From positions 582,451-646,450 of the forward strand of contig NZ_SNZH01000001.1 in the NCBI RefSeq assembly GCF_004363655.1: DNA of 64,000 bases. Reading direction: 5' to 3'. The notes beneath the pieces were generated by a model. That model did no database searches, was not told the DNA's origin, and saw only the letters and a list, made by a program, of their open reading frames with translations. Position numbers and translations under genes: made by a program. Source of the DNA: Tahibacter aquaticus. GTDB taxonomy: Bacteria; Pseudomonadota; Gammaproteobacteria; Xanthomonadales; Rhodanobacteraceae. The stretch's first letter is position 1. The number at the start of each line of letters is the position of its first letter. Positions 52,451-61,473 of this stretch are shown here, in pieces.

Positions 52451-53776
52451 CTATAGTCCGGCCCGTGCTGGCGCGCCCATATGCGCCTCGATCTCGGCCA
52501 CCGTGCGCGGTACGCCGAAAGTAAGAATTTCCGGTGCGCCGCGGGTGACGGCAATGTCGTCCTCGATGCGGATGCCGATACCGCGCCAGCGCGCTTCCAC
52601 GTCGGGCGTATCGGCCGGCACATAAATGCCCGGCTCCACCGTCATGACCATGCCCGGCTCCAGTTCGCGCGGCTCACCGTCAACGCGGTAGTCGCCGACA
52701 TCGTGCACGTCCAGGCCCAGCCAATGGCCGGTCTTGTGCGGGAAAAAGCGCTTGTAGCTGCCGCTGGCGATGGCCGCCTCCGGCGACTGGCGCAGCAGGC
52801 CCAGTTCGCACAGGCCGCGCGCAATCACCGCTACCGCGGCATCGTGCGGCGCCGTCCAGGGCTTACCCGGCCGCGCCTGGGCGATGGCGGCGTCCTGGGC
52901 GGCCAGCACGACTTCGTACAGCGCGCGCTGGTCGGCACTGAAGCGGCCGTTGACCGGGAAGGTGCGGGTGATGTCCGAGGCATAGCAGTCGTATTCCGCG
53001 CCAGCATCGATCAGCAGCAGGTCGCCGTCGCGCAGGCGCGCATTGTTGGCGCGGTAGTGCAGCACGCAGGCGTTGACGCCGCCGCCGACGATGGGCTCGT
53101 ACGACGGCACCGCGCCGGCGCTGCGGAAGGCATGGATCAGTTCCGCCTCGACCTGATGCTCGAACAGGCCGGGCCGGGTCGCCCGCATGGCGCGCCGGTG
53201 GCCTTCGGCGGCGATGGTCGCGGCCTGGCGCATCAGCGCGATTTCATCCTTGGACTTGTACAGACGCAGGTCGTGCAGCAGATGCGACAGCGCGACGAAT
53301 TCGTGCGGCGCGCGCGCCAGTGGGCCGCGCAGGGTCTGCACGCGCTTGATCCAGCCGATCAGCTTGAGATCGAACTCGCTGTCGCGGCCGAAATGGTAGT
53401 AGACGCGGCTGCGGCCTTCGATCAGGCCGGGCAGGATGTCGTCGATGTCCTCGATCGGAAACGCGTCGTCCAGGCCGCAGCTCTCCACCGCGCCGTCGGG
53501 CCCCAGCCGCGGGCCGTCCCAGGCTTCGCGCTGGGGATCGCGTTCGCGGCAGAACAGGATGGTTTCCGCCGGCACGCGCCCGGGCAACAGGGCGAGCACG
53601 GCGTCGGGCTCGGGGAAACCGCTCAAATAGTGGAAATCGCTGTCTTGGCGATAAGGGTACGGTGCATCGTTGTTGCGAATACGCTCGGGCGCCGCGGGCA
53701 CGATGACGATCGCGTCATTGCCGGCCAGGCGCATCAGCTGGCGGCGCCGGCGGGCGAATTCGCGGACGGCAATCAT
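52451..53776 (-). CDS. pepP: Xaa-Pro aminopeptidase (M24B)
   Basis: The 441-residue cytosolic dimanganese enzyme removes the first residue from peptides with proline in second place. The N-terminal creatinase-like domain includes YRQDSDFHYLSGFPEPDAV. The catalytic domain has IDAGAEYDCYASDITRTF, FFPHKTGHWLGLDVHD, MTVEPGIYV and IRIEDDIAV as metal sites. It follows ygfB by 6 bp, the conserved ygfB-pepP order of gammaproteobacteria. The ubiH gene usually found next is absent; the acvB-like gene is there instead. Confidence 0.95.
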   Translation of the reverse strand: MIAVREFARRRRQLMRLAGNDAIVIVPAAPERIRNNDAPYPYRQDSDFHYLSGFPEPDAVLALLPGRVPAETILFCRERDPQREAWDGPRLGPDGAVESCGLDDAFPIEDIDDILPGLIEGRSRVYYHFGRDSEFDLKLIGWIKRVQTLRGPLARAPHEFVALSHLLHDLRLYKSKDEIALMRQAATIAAEGHRRAMRATRPGLFEHQVEAELIHAFRSAGAVPSYEPIVGGGVNACVLHYRANNARLRDGDLLLIDAGAEYDCYASDITRTFPVNGRFSADQRALYEVVLAAQDAAIAQARPGKPWTAPHDAAVAVIARGLCELGLLRQSPEAAIASGSYKRFFPHKTGHWLGLDVHDVGDYRVDGEPRELEPGMVMTVEPGIYVPADTPDVEARWRGIGIRIEDDIAVTRGAPEILTFGVPRTVAEIEAHMGAPARAGL

Positions 53777-53782
53777 GCCCGG

Positions 53783-54373
53783 TCAGTGCAGACTGCGGCC
53801 GGCGGACACGGCGGCCGGCGGCGGCGGTGCCATTTCCGAATGCAGCAGCATCACGCCGACGCGGATGAATTCCAGCACTTCGACCAGGGCAGACTCGTCT
53901 TCCTCGGCATCGTCGTATTCGAAGCTGGATGCGGCGATCGCGCCGAAATCGCGCAGGATCTCCGCGCCGTCTTCGGACAAGGCCTTCTGCACATTGACGC
54001 CGGACAGGCCCAGGCCGCCAAGAAAACCGCGGCACCATTGCACCAGCGCATCGGCGCGCTCGGTCAGGGGTTCTTCCTCGGCCGGCAGCAGCGGCTCGAA
54101 GGCAAAGCCCGGGTCTTCCAGCTGGTTGCGGCAATCGCGGAACAGCCGCGCCAGCAGCTCCATGCGGGCGCCGGCGTCGACCGCCGGATCGGGCTCCAGC
54201 TCCAGGCGCTGCAGCCAGTTGCGCGGCGAGGCAACACCGCCACCGCAAAGAAAGCCGGTCAGCGAGCCGTGCAGGTCGCTGGCGGCAACGCCGAATTCCA
54301 GCTCGCGCAGCACCAGGCCAAGCTCGGCATGGGAAATGGCATGGGAGGGGTGGTGGGCGTAGCTGGTATTCAT
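53783..54373 (-). CDS. UPF0149 family protein (YgfB-like)
   Basis: The 196-residue helical protein has SHAELGLVLRELEFGVAASD and SLTGFLCGGG near the N-terminus, then WCRGFLGGLGLSGV, and an acidic stretch FEYDDAEEDESALVEVLEFI, which is the conserved UPF0149 pattern. In Pseudomonas, YgfB affects stress and beta-lactam responses; a role here is not shown. AGGAG 7 nt upstream selects the ATG at 54373. First gene of the ygfB-pepP unit, divergent from the large GGDEF-EAL gene across 234 bp in which I see no confident signal. Confidence 0.9.
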   Translation of the reverse strand: MNTSYAHHPSHAISHAELGLVLRELEFGVAASDLHGSLTGFLCGGGVASPRNWLQRLELEPDPAVDAGARMELLARLFRDCRNQLEDPGFAFEPLLPAEEEPLTERADALVQWCRGFLGGLGLSGVNVQKALSEDGAEILRDFGAIAASSFEYDDAEEDESALVEVLEFIRVGVMLLHSEMAPPPPAAVSAGRSLH

Positions 54374-54607
54374 GGACAACTCCTGCGCAACAACTGCGCA
54401 GACACGCAGGACAGCAGCTCGGCCCCGGCGCCGCAGCGCCCCGCCTCGCTCCCCATTCCCGACGTATCTGCTGCTCGATCGCGGCGGATTGTAACCGCGA
54501 CTGCAACGCATTCTGTGTCAACGCGTGTCCGGCGAAACAATGTCCCTAGTGGCGGCGTAGGCTAGCCCCTACACTGCCGGCGCGTCAGGTCGAGGAGAGC
54601 GGGCTGC

Positions 54608-57600
54608 GTGGAACTCTGGCGATACCTCGGGGGAGGGCGAAACGCAGCGCTACGGCACTGGCTGCTGATCGTGCTGCTGTGCGCCTGTCTGCCGCTGCAC
54701 GCCGCCCGGCGCAGCTATTATTTCGACAACCTGGGCAGCGAACAGGGCCTGCAGCAGAACACCGTCAGCGCGCTGATGCAGGACCGCACCGGTTTCATCT
54801 GGATCGCCACCCAGGGCGGCCTGCACCGCTACGACGGCTACAGCTTCCGCATATTCGAGCAAGACCCGGAACGCGGCGACAGCCTGCCCGACAGCTTCGT
54901 CACCGCCATCGGCGAAGACCCGGACGGACATATCTGGGTCGGCACCAATACCAAGGGCCTGTCCAACCTCGACCCGCGCAGCGGCACCGTGCAGGAAGTG
55001 CCCGCCGGCAGCCGCGCCACCACGCCGCGGGGCAATAGCATCTGCGCGGTTCAGGCCGATGCGCGCAACCGCATCTGGGTCGGCTCGCGCGAAGGCATAG
55101 ACCTGGTCGATCCCCAGGCCGGCACGCGCCAGTCGCTGTTTCGCTTCGAGGCCGACAACCTGCCGCTGCGGCCGCTGCGGCGCTTCGTCAATGCGCCCGA
55201 CGGCAGCCTCTATGCCGCCACCAGCCAGGGCCTGCTGAAGATCGACCGCAGCACGGCCAAGGCCAGCCGCCTGGCCGCCCCGGCCCTGCGCAACACCTTG
55301 TCGGCGCTGATCGGCCGCGACGGCACCTTGTACGCGGGCACGGCGGCGGGCTTCCTGCGCGTATCCGCCGACGGCAGCCGCACCGAGCAGCTATGGCCAC
55401 CTGCAGGTGCCGAGCCGGCCAACGTCTTCGATGCCGTCGAAGATGCCAGCGGCCGCATCTGGCTGGCCGTGCGCGGTGCCGGCGTGGTGCGGCTGGACCC
55501 GCACAGCGGCGAAAACGAATGGCTGCACCACCAGCGCGACCTGCCCGGCTCGCTGCCGGAAGAATCCATCACCACCCTGATGATCGACCGCTCCGGCCTG
55601 CTCTGGCTGGGTGGCGAAACCCGCGGCGCGGCGACGACGCGGCCGACCAGCGAAACCTTCACCTGGCTGGTCGACCTGGAGGCGCCGCACGACCGCGTCA
55701 CGCGCAACATGGTCAGCGGCCTGTACAGCGACGAACCCGGTTATATCTGGATCGGTACCGAAGGCGACGGGCTCAAGCGCTACGACCGCGAGCGCGACCG
55801 CTACGAAAACTGGAACGACTCGTTCGCCAAGGCGCTGGGGCTGCGCGTGCCGCCGCAGGAACTGTGCGTCTACAGCATCGCTGGCGCCGGCGACGGCAAA
55901 CTGTGGCTGGCCAGCTCCCACGGCCCCTTCGAATTCGACCCGCGCACGCGGCAGGCCAGCCTGCTGCCGATTCCACCGCTGTCCGGCGCCGCCGTCGTCG
56001 CCAGCGGCGACCAGGAAACGCGCGCGCTGGCGCGCGGTGCCGACGGCACACTGTGGCTGGGCTCGCGCACCAAAGGCCTGTTCCGCTACGGCAAGAAAGG
56101 CGAACTGCGCAACTGGCGGCATGACGACGCCGACCCCGCCAGCCTGCCGCACAACATGGTGCTGGCCTTGCTGGAAGACCGCCAGGGCCGGCTCTGGGTA
56201 GGTACGCTGGACGGCCTGGCCCTGCTCGACAGCAGCGGCCGGCTGCACCGGTTGAATACCCAGGCCGGCGCGCACGCCTCGCAATCGGGCAACCTGATAC
56301 GCACCATCTACCAGGCCAAGGACGACACCATCTGGGTCGGCACGCATAGCGGCCTGCTGCGCCTGGACGAGCTGACCGACGACAACGCGCGCTTCAGCCG
56401 TATCTCCAGCCAGGACGGCCTGACCAGCAACACCATCTACGGCATCCTCGAAGACGTGGCCGGCGCCCTGTGGCTGTCGACCAACCGGGGCATCACGCGC
56501 TACGAGCCCGGCACGCGCCAGGTGCGCAACTTTGCCCTCAAGGACGGCCTGCAGGCTTACGAATTCAACGGCGGCGCGGCGTTTTCCCGCAGCCCGGACG
56601 AACTGTTGTTTGGCGGCGTCAACGGCACCAACCTGATTCGCCCGGACACCCTGGCGCAACATCCCTACAACGCACCGGTGGTGATCACCGCGCTGACCGT
56701 CGGCAGCCGGCGCGAACAGCTGGCCGGCGACAGCACCTGGGAATGGAGCATTCCCCAGGCCGAACGCCTGCTGCGCTTCGAATTCGCCGCGCTGGACTAC
56801 AGCGCACCGGAGACCAATCGCTTTGCCTGGAAGCTCGACGGCTTCGACGAAGACTGGATCGAAGGCGGTACCCGCCACGATGTCAGCTATACCAATCTCG
56901 ACCCGGGCGACTACCGCTTCCGCGTGCGCAGCGCCGCGTCCAGAGACGGCAAGGCGCAGGAAAGTTCGCTGCCGTTCGAGATCGTGCCGCCGTGGTGGGC
57001 GTCGCTATGGATGAAGCTGATCTACGCGGGCATCGCCAGCCTGGTTGTGCTGGCGATCTGGCGCGAACGGCGCAGCAAGCGCGCCGAGGAACAGCGCCAC
57101 CAGAACGAACTGCGCGCCCGCGAAGACCGCCTGCGCCTGGCGCTGTGGGGCTCGGGCGACGAATTCTGGGACTACGATATGCGCGGCGGGCGCATCTACC
57201 GCTTCGGTGCCGACCAGTTGCTGGGCTCCTCGCCAGAGGAAAGCCTCAGCGCGGACGACTGGCGCAATTTCGCCGTGCATCCGGACGACCTGCCGCGGGT
57301 AGACCGGACCATGGCCGACCACGTCGCCGGGGTGACCAGTCATTTCGAGTCGGAACACCGCGTCGCCCACGCCCAGGGCGGCTGGATCTGGGTCTTGTCC
57401 CGGGGCAAGATCGTCGAACGCGATAGCGACGGCGAGCCCGCGCGCATCAGCGGCACCGCACGCAACGTCACCGCTTCGCGCCTGGCCGAGCGCGAGCGCC
57501 GCATCGCCGCCGAAGTCATCCGCAACATGACCGAAGCGGTCACCGTGACCGACCTCGACTACCACTTCACCTCGGTCAATCTCGCCTTCACCCGCATGAC

Positions 57601-59179
57601 CGGCTATCGCGAAGACGAAGTGCTGGGCCTGAATGCGGCCGTGCTCAATTCACCGCAGCACGCGCCGGAAGTCTACGAGCAGATGCGCGAGACCCTGGGC
57701 CAGACCGGACACTGGCGCGGCGAATTGTGGCAGCGGCGCAAGGACGGCGAGGAATTCCTCAGCTGGCTGGAACTGGCCGAAGTACGCGACGGTCATGGCA
57801 TGCGTACGCATTTCGTCGGCGTGCTGGCCGATATCACCGACCGCAAGCGCGCCGAACAGGAACTGCGCTACCTGGCCAATTACGACACCTTGACCGGCCT
57901 GCCCAACCGCACCCTGCTGGGCGAGCGCCTGGGCCACGCCATCATGCGCGCGCGGCGCAACGGCCGCCGCGTCGCGGTGCTGTTCCTCGACCTGGACCGC
58001 TTCAAGCACGTCAACGATTCCATGGGCCATGCGGCCGGCGACCGCATGCTCAAGGCCGCCGGCTCGCGCCTGCGCGCGCATGTGCGCGACAGCGATACCG
58101 TGGCGCGCCTGGGCGGCGACGAATTCACAGTGGTACTGGAAGACGTGCACGACGGCAGCGAAGCCGAGCACATCGCACAGAAGCTGCTGCTGGCCTTCGG
58201 CGAGCCGCTCGCGCTGGATGCGGGCCAGGAAGTGGTGATCTCGCCGTCCATCGGCATCAGCCTGTATCCCGACCACGCCCAGGTGCCGACCGATCTGCTC
58301 AAGTACGCCGACACGGCGATGTACCAGGCCAAGGAAAGCGGCCGCAACACCTACAAGGTGTATACCTCGGAGATGGATTCGGACGCGCGCCGCCGCGCCA
58401 CCATGGTCGGCGCGCTGCGCAAGGCGATGGAACGCGGCGAATTCCGCCTGGTATTCCAGCCCAAGCTGTCGCTGAGCGAGGCGCGCATCGTCGGGGTAGA
58501 GGCACTGCTGCGCTGGCACAGTGAAGATCTGGGTGAAATTTCACCCGGTGTTTTCATTCCGCTGGCGGAAGAGGCCGGCCTGATCATCGACATCGGCGAG
58601 TTCGTGCTCGACCGCGCCTGCGCCACGCTGGCGCGCTGGCGCGAGCAGGGCATATCCGACGTGGTGATGGCGGTGAACCTGTCGGTATTGCAGCTGCTGC
58701 GCGGCGAGCTGACGCGGCGGCTGTGCGAAATCCTCGCCGAGCACGACATAGCGCCGCAGCAGATCGAGCTGGAACTGACCGAAAGCACCATCATGAACAA
58801 CGCCGAGCAATCGGTGCGCACACTGAACGAGCTGAAATCCATCGGCGTGTCGCTGGCGATCGACGACTTCGGCACCGGCTATTCCTCGCTGTCGTATCTC
58901 AAGCGCCTGCCCATCGACACGCTGAAGATCGACAAGGAATTCGTCGGCGACCTCACCACCGACCCCGACGACGAGGCGATCACCGCGACCATCATCACCA
59001 TGGCCCATTCGCTGGGCCTGAACGTGATCGCCGAAGGCGTGGAGACCCACGAACAGCTGGAATACCTGCGCGAACAGGGCTGCGACGAGATCCAGGGCAA
59101 CTGGCTGTCGCTGCCGCTGTCGGCCGAGCGCTGCCTGGAATTCCTCAAGTCGCGCCGCGGCGGTGCCATCGCCTTGTGA
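54608..59179 (+). CDS. Propeller-PAS-GGDEF-EAL membrane signalling protein
   Basis: The 1523-residue protein has a signal/anchor segment (HWLLIVLLCACLPLHAA) and two periplasmic seven-bladed reg_prop propellers (about 35-680; repeats like DRTGFIWIATQGGLHRYDG). A Y_Y_Y domain (about 690-790) and a transmembrane helix (about 800-820) follow. Then come two PAS/PAC domains (about 840-1080), a GGDEF domain with intact GGDEF at 1169-1173, and an EAL domain with EAL at 1298-1300 and DDFGTGYSSLSYLKRLPID. It should sense an outside ligand and both make and break cyclic di-GMP. The start is GTG at 54608, with GAGGAG about 9 nt upstream. It sits within an otherwise conserved housekeeping block. Confidence 0.93.
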   Translation: MELWRYLGGGRNAALRHWLLIVLLCACLPLHAARRSYYFDNLGSEQGLQQNTVSALMQDRTGFIWIATQGGLHRYDGYSFRIFEQDPERGDSLPDSFVTAIGEDPDGHIWVGTNTKGLSNLDPRSGTVQEVPAGSRATTPRGNSICAVQADARNRIWVGSREGIDLVDPQAGTRQSLFRFEADNLPLRPLRRFVNAPDGSLYAATSQGLLKIDRSTAKASRLAAPALRNTLSALIGRDGTLYAGTAAGFLRVSADGSRTEQLWPPAGAEPANVFDAVEDASGRIWLAVRGAGVVRLDPHSGENEWLHHQRDLPGSLPEESITTLMIDRSGLLWLGGETRGAATTRPTSETFTWLVDLEAPHDRVTRNMVSGLYSDEPGYIWIGTEGDGLKRYDRERDRYENWNDSFAKALGLRVPPQELCVYSIAGAGDGKLWLASSHGPFEFDPRTRQASLLPIPPLSGAAVVASGDQETRALARGADGTLWLGSRTKGLFRYGKKGELRNWRHDDADPASLPHNMVLALLEDRQGRLWVGTLDGLALLDSSGRLHRLNTQAGAHASQSGNLIRTIYQAKDDTIWVGTHSGLLRLDELTDDNARFSRISSQDGLTSNTIYGILEDVAGALWLSTNRGITRYEPGTRQVRNFALKDGLQAYEFNGGAAFSRSPDELLFGGVNGTNLIRPDTLAQHPYNAPVVITALTVGSRREQLAGDSTWEWSIPQAERLLRFEFAALDYSAPETNRFAWKLDGFDEDWIEGGTRHDVSYTNLDPGDYRFRVRSAASRDGKAQESSLPFEIVPPWWASLWMKLIYAGIASLVVLAIWRERRSKRAEEQRHQNELRAREDRLRLALWGSGDEFWDYDMRGGRIYRFGADQLLGSSPEESLSADDWRNFAVHPDDLPRVDRTMADHVAGVTSHFESEHRVAHAQGGWIWVLSRGKIVERDSDGEPARISGTARNVTASRLAERERRIAAEVIRNMTEAVTVTDLDYHFTSVNLAFTRMTGYREDEVLGLNAAVLNSPQHAPEVYEQMRETLGQTGHWRGELWQRRKDGEEFLSWLELAEVRDGHGMRTHFVGVLADITDRKRAEQELRYLANYDTLTGLPNRTLLGERLGHAIMRARRNGRRVAVLFLDLDRFKHVNDSMGHAAGDRMLKAAGSRLRAHVRDSDTVARLGGDEFTVVLEDVHDGSEAEHIAQKLLLAFGEPLALDAGQEVVISPSIGISLYPDHAQVPTDLLKYADTAMYQAKESGRNTYKVYTSEMDSDARRRATMVGALRKAMERGEFRLVFQPKLSLSEARIVGVEALLRWHSEDLGEISPGVFIPLAEEAGLIIDIGEFVLDRACATLARWREQGISDVVMAVNLSVLQLLRGELTRRLCEILAEHDIAPQQIELELTESTIMNNAEQSVRTLNELKSIGVSLAIDDFGTGYSSLSYLKRLPIDTLKIDKEFVGDLTTDPDDEAITATIITMAHSLGLNVIAEGVETHEQLEYLREQGCDEIQGNWLSLPLSAERCLEFLKSRRGGAIAL

Positions 59180-59221
59180 CGGCAACGACGTAATTGGGTG
59201 CACGAGCTGGCTTTACCGCCA

Positions 59222-59249
59222 TTGCGGGCGAGTAAGCCTCTGCTATATT
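59222..59249 (+). promoter_or_regulatory. Promoter of the TIGR02449-zapA unit, predicted leaderless
   Basis: TTGCGG (59222-59227), a 16-nt spacer and TATATT (59244-59249) lie so that transcription should start at 59256-59258, at the ATG of the next gene (59257). There is no Shine-Dalgarno before that ATG, which fits a leaderless mRNA. Confidence 0.6.
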
Positions 59250-59256
59250 CGATCCC

Positions 59257-59481
59257 ATGCCCGCGGCCAATACCACGCTTGCCGACCTGCACGAGGTCAG
59301 CGCCCGCATCGATCGTCTGGTCGAGGAGTGCCGGCGTCTGGCGGAGGAAAATCGCAGTCTGCGCCAGAGCCAGGAACAACTGGCCAACGAGCGTGCGCTG
59401 CTACTGCAGAAGAACGAGCAGGCGCGCACCCGGGTCGAGGCCATGATTGCGCGGCTGAAGTCGCTGGAACAGAACGCCTGA
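59257..59481 (+). CDS. TIGR02449 family coiled-coil protein
   Basis: The 74-residue protein is one long coiled coil (ADLHEVSARIDRLVEECRRL to VEAMIARLKSLEQNA) with heptad leucines. It is the small protein found directly before zapA in many gammaproteobacteria and is thought to belong to the cell-division context, similar in shape to ZapB. It lacks a ribosome-binding site and is predicted to be translated from a leaderless message. zapA follows after 148 bp, a gap in which no gene is recognised. Confidence 0.85.
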   Translation: MPAANTTLADLHEVSARIDRLVEECRRLAEENRSLRQSQEQLANERALLLQKNEQARTRVEAMIARLKSLEQNA

Positions 59482-59629
59482 ATTGCGCCGGGGCCGAACC
59501 GACCCATGCACATCCACGCTGCACTGGCATCGCCACGGCAGACGCCTGCCGCGCAAGCGAGCGGCGTACCGCCGGAATCGCGCACCTGCAACCGCACGAC
59601 CTGAATTCTCCTAGCGCCCCAAGGTTCCG

Positions 59630-59932
59630 ATGAGCACACCTGCACCGGTTTCCGTAAGCATTCTGGATCGGGAATTCCTGATCGCCTGCACCGACGAAGA
59701 ACGCCCTGGCCTGATCGCTGCGGCGGCTTATCTCGACGGCAAGATGCGCGAAGTGAAAAGCGCGGCCAAGGCCAGCGGCCTGGATCGCATCGCTGTTCTG
59801 GCTGCGCTGAACATCACCCACGAGCTGATTGCGGCACGCCAGCAAGGCACCAGCCAGGCCGATTCCGTGGCACAGCACGTGCAGGCACTAAAACACAAGC
59901 TTGATGGCGTGCTCAGTGCGTCCGTAAAATAG
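59630..59932 (+). CDS. zapA: Cell division protein ZapA
   Basis: The 100-residue protein stabilises FtsZ protofilament bundles at mid-cell. The N-terminal beta-hairpin domain (VSVSILDREFLIACTDEERP) is followed by the long C-terminal coiled coil (LIAAAAYLDGKMREVKSAAK to HVQALKHKLDGVLSA). Length is normal. The promoter of 6S RNA lies inside its last codons, and the RNA begins about 8 nt after its stop, the conserved gammaproteobacterial arrangement. Confidence 0.94.
   Translation: MSTPAPVSVSILDREFLIACTDEERPGLIAAAAYLDGKMREVKSAAKASGLDRIAVLAALNITHELIAARQQGTSQADSVAQHVQALKHKLDGVLSASVK
59901..59930 (+). promoter_or_regulatory. Putative promoter of 6S RNA inside zapA
   Basis: TTGATG (59901-59906), an 18-nt spacer and TAAAAT (59925-59930) predict a start near 59937-59940, where the 6S RNA closing stem begins. 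The promoter overlaps the final codons of zapA. Confidence 0.6.
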
Positions 59933-59939
59933 GCGCGTC

Positions 59940-60121
59940 GTTCTCTGCCGTGTGCGACAGCGCATTTAACATTTGCCTTGTTCCTAATCGACTACCCCGG
60001 GTTTGCAGTGCTGAGGTCGGTGTGCATGTCCGCCATGTGCGGGAAGCCTGAGATCTCGCGAGTTTGCCCACCTTTCAACGGGGTTCAAGGTCGTTCTGTG
60101 CGCATCGGCACGGCGGAGGGC
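59940..60121 (+). ncRNA. ssrS: 6S RNA (regulator of sigma-70 RNA polymerase)
   Basis: About 182 nt, between zapA and fau as in E. coli. The ends pair in 12 consecutive base pairs (59941-59952 with 60109-60120, three of them G-U). Segments align to E. coli 6S RNA: TTCTCTGCCGTGTGCGACAGC at the 5' side, GGGAAGCCTGAGA (60041-60053) for GAGAAGCCTTAAAA, and TTCAACGGGGTTCAAGG (60074-60090) for the TTGAACCAAGGGTTCAAGG hairpin. It mimics an open promoter and binds the housekeeping polymerase. A further stem (60118-60125 with 60144-60151) may help end transcription. Exact ends are estimates. Confidence 0.87.
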
Positions 60122-60320
60122 GTCTTTCCGACGGGATCGGAACAGACGCCCGGTTGCTGGTTCTGAAACGCGGTCGCCCGCCCCCCTGACACAAGCAACA
60201 CAGACGCAGCGGCATCGCCGCGGTCGCTTCATCGCTTTCTTTCACTTGCCACTGCGGGGCGCCCCACTCGGCCGCGCTGCGGCGCTACCATCGCGCCTCG
60301 TTTCCTCAGCCGGCCTATCC

Positions 60321-60920
60321 ATGTCCACCGCCATCGCGCGCCAGGAATTGCGCCAGAACCTGCGCGAGCAGCGCGCCAACCTGCCCGCGGCCGCACGCAT
60401 CGCCGCCGCCCAGGGACTGCTGCAGCAGCTGCAGCAGTTGCCGGAACTGAGCGTGGACGAGCGCATCGGCGGCTACTTCGCAGTCAATGGCGAGCTGTCG
60501 CTGCACCTGGTCGTGGCGCACCTGTGGCGCCAGGGCAAGCAGTTTCATCTGCCAGTCGCCGCGCGCGCGCGCCAGCTGCGCTTTGCGCGCTACAGCGCGG
60601 CCAGCACGGTACAACCCAACCGCTTCGGCATTCCCGAGCCCCAGGTCGAGAGCAAGGAACTGGTATCGCCAGCCAGCCTGGAGCTGGTACTGGTGCCCTT
60701 GCTCGGTTTCGACCGCCGCGGCCATCGCCTCGGCTACGGCGGCGGTTTCTACGATTCCAGCTTCGCCTTCCTGCAACAGACCGAGCGGCCGGCTACGCCA
60801 CTGTTGGTCGGCATCGGCTACAGCTTCCAGGAAGTGGCTACACTCGCGCCCGAATCCTGGGACGTGCGGCTGGACTTCATCGCGACCGAACGCGAACTGA
60901 TCGACTGCACCCCGGCCTGA
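60321..60920 (+). CDS. fau: 5-formyltetrahydrofolate cyclo-ligase
   Basis: The 199-residue enzyme converts 5-formyl-THF to 5,10-methenyl-THF with ATP (YgfA in E. coli). The N-terminal helix ARQELRQNLREQRANLP and the nucleotide/folate motif LVPLLGFDRRGHRLGYGGGF are diagnostic. The ATG at 60321 starts the conserved domain; the frame is open to 60246, but that stretch lies in the region after 6S RNA. The link between 6S RNA and this gene is conserved in the class, and in E. coli they share a primary transcript. Confidence 0.93.
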   Translation: MSTAIARQELRQNLREQRANLPAAARIAAAQGLLQQLQQLPELSVDERIGGYFAVNGELSLHLVVAHLWRQGKQFHLPVAARARQLRFARYSAASTVQPNRFGIPEPQVESKELVSPASLELVLVPLLGFDRRGHRLGYGGGFYDSSFAFLQQTERPATPLLVGIGYSFQEVATLAPESWDVRLDFIATERELIDCTPA

Positions 60921-60938
60921 ATCCGAGCAGGACTGCCC

Positions 60939-61391
60939 ATGCGCTATTGGCTGATGAAATCCGAGCCCGAGGAATTTTCCATCGACGCGCTCGCCAAGAA
61001 GAAGAAAGAACCCTGGAACGGCGTGCGCAATTACCAGGCGCGCAATTTCATGCGCGACGACATGAAGGTCGGCGACGGCGTGCTGTTCTACCACTCCAAT
61101 TGCGAAGTGCCCGGCGTGGTCGGCCTGGCCGAGATCGTCAGCGACGCCTATCCGGACCCGACCCAGTTCGACCCCAAGAGCGACTACTACGACGCCGGCA
61201 GCAAACGCGAAGAGCCGCGCTGGCTGCTGGTGGAAGTCGGCTACAAGCGCACGCTCAAGCGCACCATCACCCTGGCCGAGCTGAAGGAAAAGCCCGAGCT
61301 GGAAGACTTCGCCCTGGTCAGGAAAGGCAACCGTCTTTCGGTGATGCCGGTGAGCAAGAACGAATGGGATCTGATCATTTCGCTGGAATAA
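60939..61391 (+). CDS. EVE domain-containing protein
   Basis: The 150-residue protein is a single EVE domain of the PUA-like fold: RYWLMKSEPEEFSIDALA at the start, WNGVRNYQARNFMRDDMKVG, then VLFYHSNCEVPGVVGLAEIV, and VMPVSKNEWDLIISL at the end. The family (eukaryotic THYN1 relatives) binds modified bases in nucleic acid. Its role in this conserved housekeeping neighbourhood is unknown. AGGA is 7 nt before the ATG. It begins 18 bp after fau and likely shares its transcript. Confidence 0.92.
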   Translation: MRYWLMKSEPEEFSIDALAKKKKEPWNGVRNYQARNFMRDDMKVGDGVLFYHSNCEVPGVVGLAEIVSDAYPDPTQFDPKSDYYDAGSKREEPRWLLVEVGYKRTLKRTITLAELKEKPELEDFALVRKGNRLSVMPVSKNEWDLIISLE

Positions 61392-61473
61392 GCCGCGGGC
61401 CGCCCGCCTCGGCCACATTAGTTGATTTTCATACTCGTATATCTCTTCGCCGCCTACCGGCCCCGGAGCTTTC

